A stretch of 64,000 nucleotides of DNA from positions 558,001-622,000 of the forward strand of contig NZ_JBDZDN010000003.1 in NCBI RefSeq assembly GCF_040049215.1. Reading direction: 5' to 3'. Source of the DNA: Mesorhizobium_K sp040049215 (GTDB lineage: Bacteria; Pseudomonadota; Alphaproteobacteria; Rhizobiales; Rhizobiaceae). The notes under the pieces were generated by a model that made no database searches, was not told where the DNA came from, and saw nothing but the letters and a program-made list of their open reading frames with translations. Position numbers and translations under genes: made by a program. Numbering within the stretch: position 1 is the stretch's first letter; every line of letters starts with the position of its first letter. Positions 18,960 through 29,296 of this stretch are shown piece after piece.

Positions 18960-20210
18960 ATGTTGCGTAAACTGCTTATCGGAACGATGCTTTCGACGGC
19001 GCTCACGGCCTATGCCGCGCCGACATTTGCCGAGGAAGTCGAGGTCCTGCACTGGTGGACGTCGGGCGGTGAAGCCGCCGCGCTCGACGTTCTCAAGAAG
19101 AACCTCGAAGCCCAGGGCGTCACCTGGAAAGACATGCCCGTCGCCGGCGGCGGCGGCGAGGCGGCGATGACCGCGCTGCGTGCCCGTGTCACGGCCGGCA
19201 ACCCGCCGACCGCCGTGCAGGCGCTCGGCTTCGACATCACCGACTGGGCCAAGCAGGGCGTGGTCGGCGATCTCGGCGAGGTTGCCGCGAAGGAGAACTG
19301 GGATGCCGTGGTTCCGGCCGCTCTCCAGGCCTTCTCGAAGTATGACGGCAAGTGGATCGCCGCTCCTGTGAACGTCCACTCGACCAACTGGGTGTGGATC
19401 AACAAGAAGGCCCTTGACGCCGCCGGCGGCAAGGCTCCCGAGACCTGGGACGAGCTGATCGTGGTCCTCGACGCCATGAAGGCGAACGGCATCTCGCCAA
19501 TCGGCCACGGCGGCCAGGCCTGGCAGGACGCGACGATCTTCGACGCCGTCGTGCTCTCGCAGGGCACCGACTTCTACAAGGCCTCGATGATCGACCTCGA
19601 TCCGGCCGCGCTCAGCGGTGAACAGATGGTCGCGGTCTTCGACAAGATGGGCAAGCTCAAGGAATATGTCGACGCCGACTTCTCGGGTCGTGACTGGAAC
19701 CTCGCTTCCGCCATGGTCATCGAAGGCAAGGCCGGCATGCAGTTCATGGGCGACTGGGCCAAGGGCGAGTTCCTCAAGGCCGGCCAGAAGCCGGGCACGG
19801 ACTTCGTCTGCATCCGCTTCCCGGGCACACAAGGGTCGGTCACCTTCAACTCCGACCAGTTCATGATGTTCCAGGTGGGCGACGCCAACAAGGGCGCTCA
19901 GCTGAAGATGGCGTCGGCGATCGAGGATCCGGCATTCCAGTCGGCGTTCAACGTCGTCAAGGGTTCGGCGCCTGCGCGCACCGACGTGCCGAACGATGCG
20001 TTCGACGACTGCGGCAAGAAGGCCATGGCCGACCTCGCCGAAGCCGACAAGAACGGCAAGCTTTTCGGCTCGATGGCCCACGGCCATGCCAACCCGGCGG
20101 CGGTGAAGAACGCCATGTATGACGTGATCACCCGCCACTTCAACGGCGAACTAGACTCGGCTGCCGCCGCTGCGGCGCTGGCCGAGGCCGTAGCTGCGGC
20201 CAAGGGTTGA
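18960..20210 (+). CDS. Sugar ABC transporter substrate-binding protein (GtsA-like)
   Basis: 416-residue periplasmic binding protein with signal peptide MLRKLLIGTMLSTALTAYA ending near APTFA. The mature start EEVEVLHWWTSGGEAAALDV and the segments GNPPTAVQALGFD, VNVHSTNWVWINKKALD, GHGGQAWQDATIFD and AGMQFMGDWAKGEF closely follow the glucose/mannose GtsA type. It captures the substrate for the permease pair encoded downstream. The ATG at 18960 follows GGGAGG. Hairpins on both sides of the gene may raise its mRNA level relative to the permeases, as is known for binding-protein genes. Confidence 0.94.
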   Translation: MLRKLLIGTMLSTALTAYAAPTFAEEVEVLHWWTSGGEAAALDVLKKNLEAQGVTWKDMPVAGGGGEAAMTALRARVTAGNPPTAVQALGFDITDWAKQGVVGDLGEVAAKENWDAVVPAALQAFSKYDGKWIAAPVNVHSTNWVWINKKALDAAGGKAPETWDELIVVLDAMKANGISPIGHGGQAWQDATIFDAVVLSQGTDFYKASMIDLDPAALSGEQMVAVFDKMGKLKEYVDADFSGRDWNLASAMVIEGKAGMQFMGDWAKGEFLKAGQKPGTDFVCIRFPGTQGSVTFNSDQFMMFQVGDANKGAQLKMASAIEDPAFQSAFNVVKGSAPARTDVPNDAFDDCGKKAMADLAEADKNGKLFGSMAHGHANPAAVKNAMYDVITRHFNGELDSAAAAAALAEAVAAAKG

Positions 20211-20223
20211 CCTCAAGCGATCT

Positions 20224-20249
20224 GTGCCCCGGCGCTTAAGCCGGGGCAC
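20224..20249 (+). promoter_or_regulatory. Strong intercistronic hairpin after the binding-protein gene
   Basis: A perfect 10-bp stem GTGCCCCGGC / GCCGGGGCAC with loop GCTTAA lies 13 nt behind the stop and 25 nt before the permease ATG. No T tract follows. It probably protects the upstream mRNA or partly attenuates transcription. Confidence 0.75.
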
Positions 20250-20274
20250 TCTTCCACCGATCGAGGACAGGGAC

Positions 20275-21195
20275 ATGGCGACCATCAGCGTAGCCGCGCC
20301 GCGCGTGGCGGCAAACCCGCGCGCCACATTGCAGGAATGGCTGCCGAAGCTGGTGCTTGCGCCGAGCTTCGCGCTCATCCTTTTGTTCGTCTACGGCTTC
20401 ATCGTCTTCACCGGCGTGCTGTCCTTCACCGGCTCCAAGCTCTTGCCCGACTTCTCCACCTGGGTCGGCTTCGGCAATTATGTGCGCCTCTTCAACCACC
20501 CCAACTGGATCACCGCGCTGAAGAACCTGGCGATCTTCGCCACGCTCTACATCGTCGTTTGCAGTGTGCTCGGCCTCGGCCTGGCCATACTGCTCGACCA
20601 GAAGATCCGCGGCGAGGGCGTCCTCCGCCCGATCTACCTCTACCCGATGGCGCTTTCCTTCATCGTCACCGGCGTCGCGTGGAAATGGTTCCTCGACCCC
20701 GGCATCGGCCTCGAGCATGTCATGCACAGCTGGGGCTGGGAGAGCTTTTCCTTCCGTTGGATCAAGGAGGGCAAGTTCGCCATCTACACCATCGTCATTG
20801 CCGCAGTCTGGCAGTCCTCAGGCTTCGTCATGGCGATGTTCCTTGCCGGCCTGCGCGGCGTCGACAACGAGATCATCAAGGCCGCGCAGATCGACGGCGC
20901 CTCGACCGTCACCATCTATCGCCGCATCATCATCCCGCTGATGCGGCCGGTCTTCCTGTCGGCCTTCGTCGTGCTCGCGCACCTTGCGATCAAGTCCTAC
21001 GACCTCGTCGTCGCCATGACCGACGGCGGCCCGGGCACCGCCACCTGGACGCCGGCTTTGTTCATGCAGAAGTTCACCTTCGGCCGCAACGAGATGGCGA
21101 TGGGCGCGTCGTCGGCGATCATCATGATGATGATGATCTTCTCCATCATCGTGCCGTATCTCTACTCCGAACTCAGGGGAGGGCGCCGCCAATGA
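20275..21195 (+). CDS. Sugar ABC transporter permease (GtsB/MalF-like)
   Basis: 306-residue inner-membrane permease with six predicted helices. The cytoplasmic coupling loop EIIKAAQIDGASTVTIYRRI is the EAA motif that docks on the ATPase. ATG 20275 follows GAGGACAGGG and gives the short N-terminus MATISVAAP; the upstream ATG at 20224 lies inside the hairpin. The stop overlaps the next permease start as ATGA. Confidence 0.93.
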   Translation: MATISVAAPRVAANPRATLQEWLPKLVLAPSFALILLFVYGFIVFTGVLSFTGSKLLPDFSTWVGFGNYVRLFNHPNWITALKNLAIFATLYIVVCSVLGLGLAILLDQKIRGEGVLRPIYLYPMALSFIVTGVAWKWFLDPGIGLEHVMHSWGWESFSFRWIKEGKFAIYTIVIAAVWQSSGFVMAMFLAGLRGVDNEIIKAAQIDGASTVTIYRRIIIPLMRPVFLSAFVVLAHLAIKSYDLVVAMTDGGPGTATWTPALFMQKFTFGRNEMAMGASSAIIMMMMIFSIIVPYLYSELRGGRRQ

Positions 21196-22073
21196 GCGCC
21201 GTCTCGCAGGACAACGCCACCCGCACCGGCATTTTTGCCCGCGCGCTGATCTATTCGCTGCTCCTCATCTTCGCGGTCTACTACCTGCTACCGCTCTACG
21301 TGATGGTGGTGAACTCGCTGAAGCCGCTCGACGAGATTCGCGAAGGCAACATGCTGAACCTGCCGCGGCAATGGACGATTGCGCCCTGGCTTTCCGCCTG
21401 GTCGACGGCGCAGATCGGCGTTTCGCCGACCGGCCTCAAGCCCTATTTCCTGAACTCCATCCTCATGGTCGTGCCGGCCGTCGCGCTCTCCACCATCCTT
21501 GGTGCGCTCAACGGTTACGTGCTGACCAAATGGCGCTTCAAGGGCGACACGATCGTGTTCGGTCTGATGCTGCTCGCCTGCTTCATTCCGTTCCAGATCG
21601 TGCTGATCCCGTCGGCCCGCATCCTCGGCCTCACCGGGCTTGCCGGCACCATCACCGGTCTGGTGCTGATCCACGCCATCTATGGCCTCGGCTTCACCAC
21701 GCTGTTCTTCCGCAACTACTACGAAGCCTTCCCGACCGAGCTGGTGCGGGCCGCACAGATCGACGGCGCCTCCTTCTTCCAGATATTCCGGCGCATCCTT
21801 TTGCCCTCGTCGGGGCCGATCATCGTCGTCACAGTCATCTGGCAGTTCACCAACATCTGGAACGACTTCCTGTTCGGATCGTCCTTTTCCAGCTTCGATT
21901 CCATCCCGATCACGGTGGCGCTGAACAACCTCGTCAACTCGTCGACGGGCGTGAAGGAATACAACGTGCATTTCGCCGGCGCGATCCTGGCCGCGCTTCC
22001 CACGCTCATCGTCTACGTCGTCTCCGGACGCTATTTCGTGCGCGGCCTGATGGCCGGTGCGGTCAAGGGATAG
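21192..22073 (+). CDS. Sugar ABC transporter permease (GtsC/MalG-like)
   Basis: 293-residue second permease subunit with about six membrane helices. The EAA loop reads ELVRAAQIDGASFFQIFRRI, and an N-terminal YLLPLYVMVVNSLKP segment is typical of MalG-type subunits. Translation is coupled to the first permease by a 4-nt overlap. Confidence 0.93.
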   Translation: MSAVSQDNATRTGIFARALIYSLLLIFAVYYLLPLYVMVVNSLKPLDEIREGNMLNLPRQWTIAPWLSAWSTAQIGVSPTGLKPYFLNSILMVVPAVALSTILGALNGYVLTKWRFKGDTIVFGLMLLACFIPFQIVLIPSARILGLTGLAGTITGLVLIHAIYGLGFTTLFFRNYYEAFPTELVRAAQIDGASFFQIFRRILLPSSGPIIVVTVIWQFTNIWNDFLFGSSFSSFDSIPITVALNNLVNSSTGVKEYNVHFAGAILAALPTLIVYVVSGRYFVRGLMAGAVKG

Positions 22074-22077
22074 AACC

Positions 22078-23193
<1,116 letters not shown>

Positions 23194-23196
23194 CCG

Positions 23197-24702
23197 ATGG
23201 GCTCGCCCGACATCGTCATCATCGGCTCCGGCATGGGCGGCGCCACGGTGGCTGCCGGCCTGGCGGGCAGTGGCGCGAAGGTGACCATCCTGGAGAAGGG
23301 TGAGCGCCTGCTCGACTCGCCCGAGACGCGCGATGCCCGCGCCATCTTCCAGCGCGGGTATTTCCGTCCGAAAGAAATGTGGCTCGACGCCGAGGGCAGG
23401 CCGTTCAACCCGGGCAACTATCATGTCGTCGGCGGCAACACGAAGTTCTATGGCGCGGTGCTGTTTCGCTACCGCAGGGAGGATTTTGCCGAGCTTGAAT
23501 TCCCCGGCGGCGGCGTGTCGCCGGCCTGGCCGTTCCCCTATGAGGAACTGGAACCCTGGTACTCAAGGGCCGAGCAGCTCTATCAGGTCAGGGGAACGAC
23601 AGACGAAGACCCCACCGAGCCGTTCCATTCCCGCGACTATCCTTTCCCGCCCGTTCCCGACGAACCGGCCATCGCGAAAGTCCGTGAGCGCCTGAGTTCG
23701 GTAGGATTGCATCCGGCCAGCCTGCCGCTCGGGTTGGACATCGACCGCTGGCTTGCCCGCGCCAAAACGCCGTTCGACGCCTACCCCGACACGCTGACCG
23801 GCAAGATGGATGCCGAGAGCTGCGGTCTGGCTGAAGCACTCAAGGATCCCTACATCGATCTGCAGACCGGTGCGGACGTTGTCAGGCTGGAGACCGACGA
23901 GAAGAACCGCATCGCCTCGATCGTCTATCGCCAGAACGGTGAGGAGAGGCGCCTCTCGCCTAGGCTGGTGATCCTGTCGGCCGGCGCCATCCGTTCCGCA
24001 ACGCTGCTCTTGAGTTCGGCGGACGGACGCAACCCTGACGGACTCGCCAACAGCTCGGATCAGGTCGGCCGCAACTTCATGAACCACAACGCGACGTTCA
24101 TGCTCGCCGTCGACCCCCGTACGGTCAACGATTCGGTCTACCAGAAGACCATACACTTCAACGATTTCTATTTCGGCGACGGCAATGGATCGGGACCGCT
24201 CGGCCAGGTTCAACTGCTCGGCCGCGTGACCGGGCAGATTCTGAAAAGCCGTCTGCGCGCCGTTCCCGAATTCGCGCTGAATATGCTCAGCCGCCGCTCC
24301 GTGGACTGGTATCTGGTTTCGGAAGACCTGCCGCGCAAGGAAAGCCGGGTGCGGCTCGACGGATCGCAGGTCATCCTCGAATGGCGCTTCTCGAACATGA
24401 AAGCGCACGAAACCTTGGTCGCCAGGGTCAAGGAGCGCATGCGGGCGGCGGGATACCCCATCCTGCTCAGCCAACTCGTGGACGGCCGCCTGCCGTCGCA
24501 TCAATGCGGCACGACGCGGATCGGAAGCGATCCCGCTGACTATGTCTGCGACCCGTGGTGCCGCAGCTTCGACCACGAAAACCTCTTCGTCGTCGACGCC
24601 GGCTTCCTGCCCACGTCGGCGGCGGTCAATCCGTCGCTCACGGTCGCCGCGCAGGCGCTTCGTGTCGCCGACCACATCCGCAGAACGGAGCTGGGAGCAT
24701 GA
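23197..24702 (+). CDS. GMC-family FAD oxidoreductase 1
   Basis: 501-residue flavoenzyme. The FAD-binding start is IVIIGSGMGGATVAAGLAGS with ILEKG. The C-terminal domain has SHQCGTTRIGSDP and VVDAGFLPTSAAVNPSLTVA, which give the His and Asn active-site pair of glucose-methanol-choline oxidoreductases. By overall look it belongs to the pyranose-oxidase or sugar C3-dehydrogenase side of the family, which fits a sugar-like substrate. It has no signal peptide, so it should act in the cytoplasm unless carried by a partner. It starts 3 nt after the ATPase gene and ends in an ATGA overlap with the SDR gene. Confidence 0.9.
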   Translation: MGSPDIVIIGSGMGGATVAAGLAGSGAKVTILEKGERLLDSPETRDARAIFQRGYFRPKEMWLDAEGRPFNPGNYHVVGGNTKFYGAVLFRYRREDFAELEFPGGGVSPAWPFPYEELEPWYSRAEQLYQVRGTTDEDPTEPFHSRDYPFPPVPDEPAIAKVRERLSSVGLHPASLPLGLDIDRWLARAKTPFDAYPDTLTGKMDAESCGLAEALKDPYIDLQTGADVVRLETDEKNRIASIVYRQNGEERRLSPRLVILSAGAIRSATLLLSSADGRNPDGLANSSDQVGRNFMNHNATFMLAVDPRTVNDSVYQKTIHFNDFYFGDGNGSGPLGQVQLLGRVTGQILKSRLRAVPEFALNMLSRRSVDWYLVSEDLPRKESRVRLDGSQVILEWRFSNMKAHETLVARVKERMRAAGYPILLSQLVDGRLPSHQCGTTRIGSDPADYVCDPWCRSFDHENLFVVDAGFLPTSAAVNPSLTVAAQALRVADHIRRTELGA

Positions 24703-25460
24703 CCCGCCGCGCCGCAATCGTCACCGGGGCCAATCGCGGCATCGGGCTTGCCATCGCCGAGGCTCTCGCCGCCTCCGGCTTCGACATCCTCGCCGGCGAC
24801 CTCGCGCCGGCTCCGAGCGATGAACTCCATGCCGGCGTCGAGCGCAACAACGGCCGGCTTGCCTACCGCGCCTTTGACCTCTCCGACCTCTCGACCCATG
24901 CCAGCGTAATCGAGACCGCCGGGAAGGAGTTCGGCGCCATCGACTGCCTGGTCAACAACGCCGGCATGGCCTCGCCCGTGCGCGGAGACCTCCTCGACCT
25001 CGCGCCGGAGAACTTCGACCGCGTTCTCTCGGTCAATCTGCGCGGCACGATTTTTTTCTCGCAAGCCGTCGCCCGCGCCATGCTCGCCGCGCCTGCCAAG
25101 GACGGCCGCTCGATCGTCACCATCACGTCGGTCAGCGCGGAGTTCGCGTCGCCCGAGCGGCCGGACTATTGCGTCTCCAAGGCGGGGCTTTCCATGTGGA
25201 TCAAGAACCTCGCGCTGCGGTTGGCCGCCGATGGCATCGGCGTCTTCGAGGTGAGGCCCGGCATCATCCGCACCGACATGACAGCGGCCGCGGCGGAAAA
25301 ATACGATGGCTTGATCGGGCAGGGACTGGTGCCCTCACGCCGCTGGGGCGAGGCGGCGGATGTCGGCTTGGCGGTCGCAACGCTCGCCGCCGGCACGCTC
25401 GGCTTCGCCACCGGCTCGATCCTCAATGTCGACGGCGCGCTGTCGGTGCGGCGTCTCTAG
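24699..25460 (+). CDS. Short-chain dehydrogenase/reductase (FabG-like)
   Basis: 253-residue SDR with VTGANRGIGLAIAEAL for cofactor binding, the NNAG motif (LVNNAGMAS) and the catalytic Tyr-x3-Lys in DYCVSKAG, with the Ser in ITSVSAEF. It could oxidise a secondary alcohol or reduce a keto intermediate with NAD(P). The start is coupled to the GMC gene by a 4-nt overlap. Confidence 0.93.
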   Translation: MTRRAAIVTGANRGIGLAIAEALAASGFDILAGDLAPAPSDELHAGVERNNGRLAYRAFDLSDLSTHASVIETAGKEFGAIDCLVNNAGMASPVRGDLLDLAPENFDRVLSVNLRGTIFFSQAVARAMLAAPAKDGRSIVTITSVSAEFASPERPDYCVSKAGLSMWIKNLALRLAADGIGVFEVRPGIIRTDMTAAAAEKYDGLIGQGLVPSRRWGEAADVGLAVATLAAGTLGFATGSILNVDGALSVRRL

Positions 25461-25470
25461 AAGGTGTGAA

Positions 25471-27102
25471 ATGACCGATTTCATCATCGTCGGCGGTGGG
25501 CCTGCGGGCTGCGTGCTCGCCAACCGGCTGAGCGAGGATCCGGCAATTTCCGTGCTGCTTCTCGAAGCCGGCGGAGGCGACTGGCATCCGCTGATCCATA
25601 TGCCTGCAGGCTTCGCCAAAATGACCAAGGGCATCGCGTCTTGGGGCTGGTCGACCGTGCCGCAGAAACACATGAAGGACCGCGTCTTCCGCTACACCCA
25701 GGCCAAGGTGATCGGTGGCGGCTCGTCCATCAACGCGCAGATCTACACCCGCGGCAACGCGCGCGACTACGACGCCTGGGAGAAGGAAGAAGGCCTTCCC
25801 GGCTGGGGCTATCGCGACGTACTGCCCTATTTCAAGCGCGCCGAGAACAACGAGCGCTATGCCAACGACTTCCATGGCGATCAGGGTCCGCTGGGCGTCT
25901 CCAACCCGATCGCGCCGCTGCCGATCTGCGAGGCCTATTTCCGCGCCGGCCAGGAGATGGGCATCCCCTTCAATCCCGACTTCAACGGCGCCCGCCAGGA
26001 GGGCGTCGGGTACTACCAGCTCACGCAGAGAAACGCCCGCCGCTCCTCGGCCTCCGTCGCCTATCTTAAGCCGATCCGCGACCGCAAGAACCTCGCCGTC
26101 CGCACCGGAATCATGGTCACGCGGGTGGTCGTCGAGAAGGGCAGGGCGACCGGCGTCGAGATCGTCGCCAAACCCGGCGGCCAGCCCGAGATCCTGCGCG
26201 CGAACCGCGAGGTCATCGTCAGTTCCGGCGCGATTGGATCGCCAAAACTCCTGATGCTCTCGGGCATCGGCCCGGCCGACCACCTCAAGTCGGTCGGCAT
26301 CGAGCCGGTGCACGACCTGCCCGGCGTCGGCGCGAACCTGCAGGACCACCTCGACCTTTTCGTCATCGCCGAATGCTCCGGCGACTTCACCTACGATAAC
26401 TACGCAAAACTCCACCGCTCGGCCTGGGCCGGCCTGCAATATCTTCTGTTCAGGAAGGGGCCGGTTGCGTCGAGCCTCTTCGAGACCGGCGGCTTCTGGT
26501 ACGCCGACCGGACGGCAGCGCAGCCCGACATTCAGTTCCATCTCGGCCTCGGTTCCGGCATCGAGGCCGGCGTCGAGAAGCTGAAGAACCCCGGCGTTAC
26601 GCTGAACTCTGCCTTCCTGCGCCCGCGCTCCCGCGGATCGGTCAGGCTGTCGAGTTCCGATCCGGCTGTCGCGCCGCTCATCGATCCGAACTACTGGGCC
26701 GATCCCTATGATCGCGAGATCTCGATCAAGGGCTTGCGCATCGCGCGCGACATCATGCGCCAGAGCGCGCTGAAACCCTTCGTCGAGCGCGAGGTGCTGC
26801 CCGGTCCCTCGCTGAAGACGGACGACGAACTGTTCGACTATGCCTGCCGCAGCGCCAAGACCGACCACCATCCGGTCGGCACCTGCCGCATGGGGCATGA
26901 CGCGATGGCCGTTGTGACGCCGGACCTGAAGCTGCGCGGCATCGAAGGCCTGCGCGTCTGCGATGCCTCGATCATGCCGCGCGTGCCGTCGTCCAACACC
27001 AACGCGCCGACCATCATGGTCGGCGAGAAGGGCTCCGACATTATCCTCGGTCGCGAGCCGCTGCCGCCGGTTGTGTTTTCGCAGAGCCGTTCGGCGGCGT
27101 GA
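25471..27102 (+). CDS. GMC-family FAD oxidoreductase 2 (choline-dehydrogenase-like)
   Basis: 543-residue GMC flavoenzyme, clearly different from the first. It has FIIVGGGPAGCVLANRLSE, the ARDYDAWEKE and GPLGVSN segments of the choline/alcohol dehydrogenase group, both GMC signatures (KVIGGGSSINAQIYTRGN and SSGAIGSPKLLMLSGIGP), and the catalytic HHPVGTCRMG with NTNAPTIMVGEKGSD. It oxidises an alcohol of unknown identity. ATG 25471 follows GAAGGTG 10 nt behind the SDR stop. It is the last gene of the operon; no terminator was seen behind it. Confidence 0.93.
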   Translation: MTDFIIVGGGPAGCVLANRLSEDPAISVLLLEAGGGDWHPLIHMPAGFAKMTKGIASWGWSTVPQKHMKDRVFRYTQAKVIGGGSSINAQIYTRGNARDYDAWEKEEGLPGWGYRDVLPYFKRAENNERYANDFHGDQGPLGVSNPIAPLPICEAYFRAGQEMGIPFNPDFNGARQEGVGYYQLTQRNARRSSASVAYLKPIRDRKNLAVRTGIMVTRVVVEKGRATGVEIVAKPGGQPEILRANREVIVSSGAIGSPKLLMLSGIGPADHLKSVGIEPVHDLPGVGANLQDHLDLFVIAECSGDFTYDNYAKLHRSAWAGLQYLLFRKGPVASSLFETGGFWYADRTAAQPDIQFHLGLGSGIEAGVEKLKNPGVTLNSAFLRPRSRGSVRLSSSDPAVAPLIDPNYWADPYDREISIKGLRIARDIMRQSALKPFVEREVLPGPSLKTDDELFDYACRSAKTDHHPVGTCRMGHDAMAVVTPDLKLRGIEGLRVCDASIMPRVPSSNTNAPTIMVGEKGSDIILGREPLPPVVFSQSRSAA

Positions 27103-27127
27103 GCTCAGACCAGCTTGGTCAGTGGAA

Positions 27128-27145
27128 AACGCAATCGTTTGCGTT
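27128..27145. promoter_or_regulatory. LacI/PurR-type palindrome
   Basis: AACGCAATCGTTTGCGTT is an 18-bp palindrome with one mismatched pair and a central CG, like operators of the LacI/PurR family. It differs from the GAACGTTC operators upstream. It lies behind the last operon gene and 164 nt before a small membrane ORF; its regulator is not evident. Confidence 0.45.
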
Positions 27146-27308
27146 GCATCAATATCCTGCCTGGCCGGCAACCGGCGTCGGGCTTGGCCAAGTCTGTCGC
27201 AATGGCACGCTGACATTCTCGTTACCGAAAATTAGCCTGCTACCAAACTTTAGCAATTTCTGATACAGTCTGCCCATCCGAGAAGGCCTTTGCTGGGGAG
27301 TGGGGCCG

Positions 27309-27428
27309 ATGTTTTGGGTGGGAATTGGTGTGGGCGTCGTGATCGGCCTGCTGCTGGCGGCGGTTGCCGTTAGGCTGCTTGTCTTCGTCGATCCGTTGCC
27401 CGATCGCAAGGAAACACCGCTGCGTTAG
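27309..27428 (+). CDS. 39-residue single-pass membrane peptide
   Basis: ATG 27309 follows a good ribosome site GGGGAG. The product is a 39-residue peptide with one hydrophobic helix (FWVGIGVGVVIGLLLAAVAV, then RLLVFVD) and a polar tail PLPDRKETPLR. It is too short for most gene callers. No family was recognised; the helix-plus-tail layout resembles small membrane regulators. Confidence 0.5.
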   Translation: MFWVGIGVGVVIGLLLAAVAVRLLVFVDPLPDRKETPLR

Positions 27429-27533
27429 CTTGCTCGCTCCAGTGAGAGGTACGAGGTCGCTCTCTGGCGGATTCGCCATGGGAGGGTTATGCCGTAAGCC
27501 GCGACGTGCCTCTGCCTTGACTGGAAATACTGG

Positions 27534-27842
27534 ATGATCAGACATTGCGTTTTCTACGCGTTCCGCTCCAGCGTTGGGGCGGCCGAACGGGAGGCGATCC
27601 ACGCCGAACTCGACGCGCTCAGTAATGTCGTCGACGGCATGGGCGAGATGCGCTTCGGCGCCAATGTCAGCCCCGAGCCTTTTGCGCGCGGTTTCACCGA
27701 CGGCTTCACCATCGACTTCCGTGACGCCGCCGCGCGTGACGCCTATCTCGTGCATCCCGACCACCAGAAGGCCGGCGCGCGGCTCGTCGCCGCCATAGAT
27801 GGCGGCACCGAAAGGCTCTTTGTGTTCGACATCGAGGCGTAA
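27534..27842 (+). CDS. Dabb (stress-responsive A/B barrel) domain protein
   Basis: 102-residue dimeric ferredoxin-like barrel protein of the Dabb family. The start MIRHCVFYAFR and the core FTIDFRDAAARDAYLVHPDHQ with the conserved HP(D)H motif are typical. Members are small cytoplasmic proteins of varied or unknown function. It is convergent with the M23 peptidase gene, 10 nt away. Confidence 0.88.
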   Translation: MIRHCVFYAFRSSVGAAEREAIHAELDALSNVVDGMGEMRFGANVSPEPFARGFTDGFTIDFRDAAARDAYLVHPDHQKAGARLVAAIDGGTERLFVFDIEA

Positions 27843-27852
27843 CGGCTGTCAG

Positions 27853-29118
27853 CTAGAGATACTGGCTGACCTTCTTGCCGGCCTTCAGGAAGCGAACCGG
27901 ATTGAGCGCGTCGCCGTTGCGGCGGACTTCGTAGTGCAGGTGCGGGCCCGTAGAGCGGCCGCTGCTGCCGACCTTGCCGACGACAGCGCCGGCGGAAACC
28001 TGCTGGCCCTTCTTGACCAGTACCTTGCTGAGATGGCCGTAGCGGGTTGTGAAGCCGCCTGCGTGCTGCACCTCGACCATGCGGCCGTAACCGCCGTTCC
28101 AGCCCGCGGTGACAACCGTGCCCGCCGCGGTGACACGAGCATCGGAGCCCATAGGCGCCCGGAAATCTATACCCGAATGCATGGCCGGCGAACCGAGCAG
28201 CGGATCCTTGCGCACACCGAACGTGCTGGAGACCGAATGTCCGGGCGAGGGGTTGGCAATCGGCAGACGACGTGCCTCGGACTTCATTCTGTCAAGCAGA
28301 TCAAGCGCTTCGTCGAGTTCCTTGACCTTTGTATCGAACAGCGCGGGATTGCTGATCGTTACCAACGGACCGCCTATGCCGCTCTTGCCGTCGTCGATGT
28401 CGACAGGCAGGCCGGCGTCTTCGAGCACGTTGGAGATCGCGTCCGCCGTCTGGTAGGCGTCCTCCGCGAGCGTATTGATGCGGGTCAGCTGTTCGGACTC
28501 GATCGTGCGCAGCGACAGGTTGATGGCGACGAACAGCCTGTCGGCCCGATCCGCCGACGTCTCGCCGGGCGCCTCAGAATTGCGCGTCGACCAGAAGGAA
28601 AAAGGTGTCGTCGCCGCGCTGGCCAGTGAGAAGTCCGGCGACCGGCCCGCCGACTCTGCGCGGACATCCGGCTTGTGCGGCGGCAGGGGGGCGGCTGGCG
28701 GCAAGGTTGCCGCTTCCGCCTCGGCGCGGTCGAGGATTGGGCCCAGGCGGCCGTGGCGCTGGGTCAGTTGGGTCTGGCGTTCCAGCAGCTCGCCGACCTT
28801 CGTCTCCATCAGTTGCTGGTCGAGCATCTGCCGGCTGGTGATGCGGTCGACCTGCGCGCGCAACGCTGAGATGCGGTCTTCGTAGGCCTGCTGCAGCCGT
28901 GCCTGTCTCGCGGAGGTCGCGTCGATCAGATCGTCCCTGAACACGAGATAGGAGGTCGCCAGGAGATAGCCGATGGCCATCGCGGCGAATGCCGAGCCGG
29001 CGAGCGCGACGACCCACGGACGCACCTGAAAATGACGGATGTGGTCGCCGCGCGCGATAATGACCGTGTGCGGTTCCTTGCGTCTGCCGAAGACCGTTGA
29101 CCGACTTGTCTCTGCCAC
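27853..29118 (-). CDS. M23-family peptidase with coiled coil (LytM domain)
   Basis: 421-residue envelope protein. It has a short cytoplasmic N-terminus, one membrane helix (about 37-60), a coiled coil (about 65-115), a Pro/Ala linker, a second helical segment, and a C-terminal LytM/M23 domain. The zinc ligands appear as MHSGIDF (H-x3-D) and GPHLHYEV (H-x-H), so the peptidase should be active on peptidoglycan cross-links. The architecture resembles cell-separation endopeptidases. The start is GTG (29116-29118). Confidence 0.92.
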   Translation of the reverse strand: MAETSRSTVFGRRKEPHTVIIARGDHIRHFQVRPWVVALAGSAFAAMAIGYLLATSYLVFRDDLIDATSARQARLQQAYEDRISALRAQVDRITSRQMLDQQLMETKVGELLERQTQLTQRHGRLGPILDRAEAEAATLPPAAPLPPHKPDVRAESAGRSPDFSLASAATTPFSFWSTRNSEAPGETSADRADRLFVAINLSLRTIESEQLTRINTLAEDAYQTADAISNVLEDAGLPVDIDDGKSGIGGPLVTISNPALFDTKVKELDEALDLLDRMKSEARRLPIANPSPGHSVSSTFGVRKDPLLGSPAMHSGIDFRAPMGSDARVTAAGTVVTAGWNGGYGRMVEVQHAGGFTTRYGHLSKVLVKKGQQVSAGAVVGKVGSSGRSTGPHLHYEVRRNGDALNPVRFLKAGKKVSQYL

Positions 29119-29211
29119 TGGCGCGAGCGTCCATACCGCTACAATTGCGATAAGGCCGATTACACATCGTTAGGGTTAACAAAGCCCTTCGCCGGCGGCG
29201 TTTCCGGCATG

Positions 29212-29257
29212 AAGGCAAAAACGAAGCCCTCGTTCCGAGGTCAGCAGGAACGAGGGC
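29212..29257 (-). terminator. Rho-independent terminator on the minus strand
   Basis: An 11-bp stem GCCCTCGTTCC / GGAACGAGGGC (29226-29236 with 29247-29257) is followed on the minus strand by TTCGTTTTTG. It ends the transcript of the small ORF at 29297-29374 and perhaps of the peroxiredoxin gene. Confidence 0.82.
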
Positions 29258-29296
29258 GTCTACGCGACTACGCGTATGAAAGGTTTTGCATGCGGC

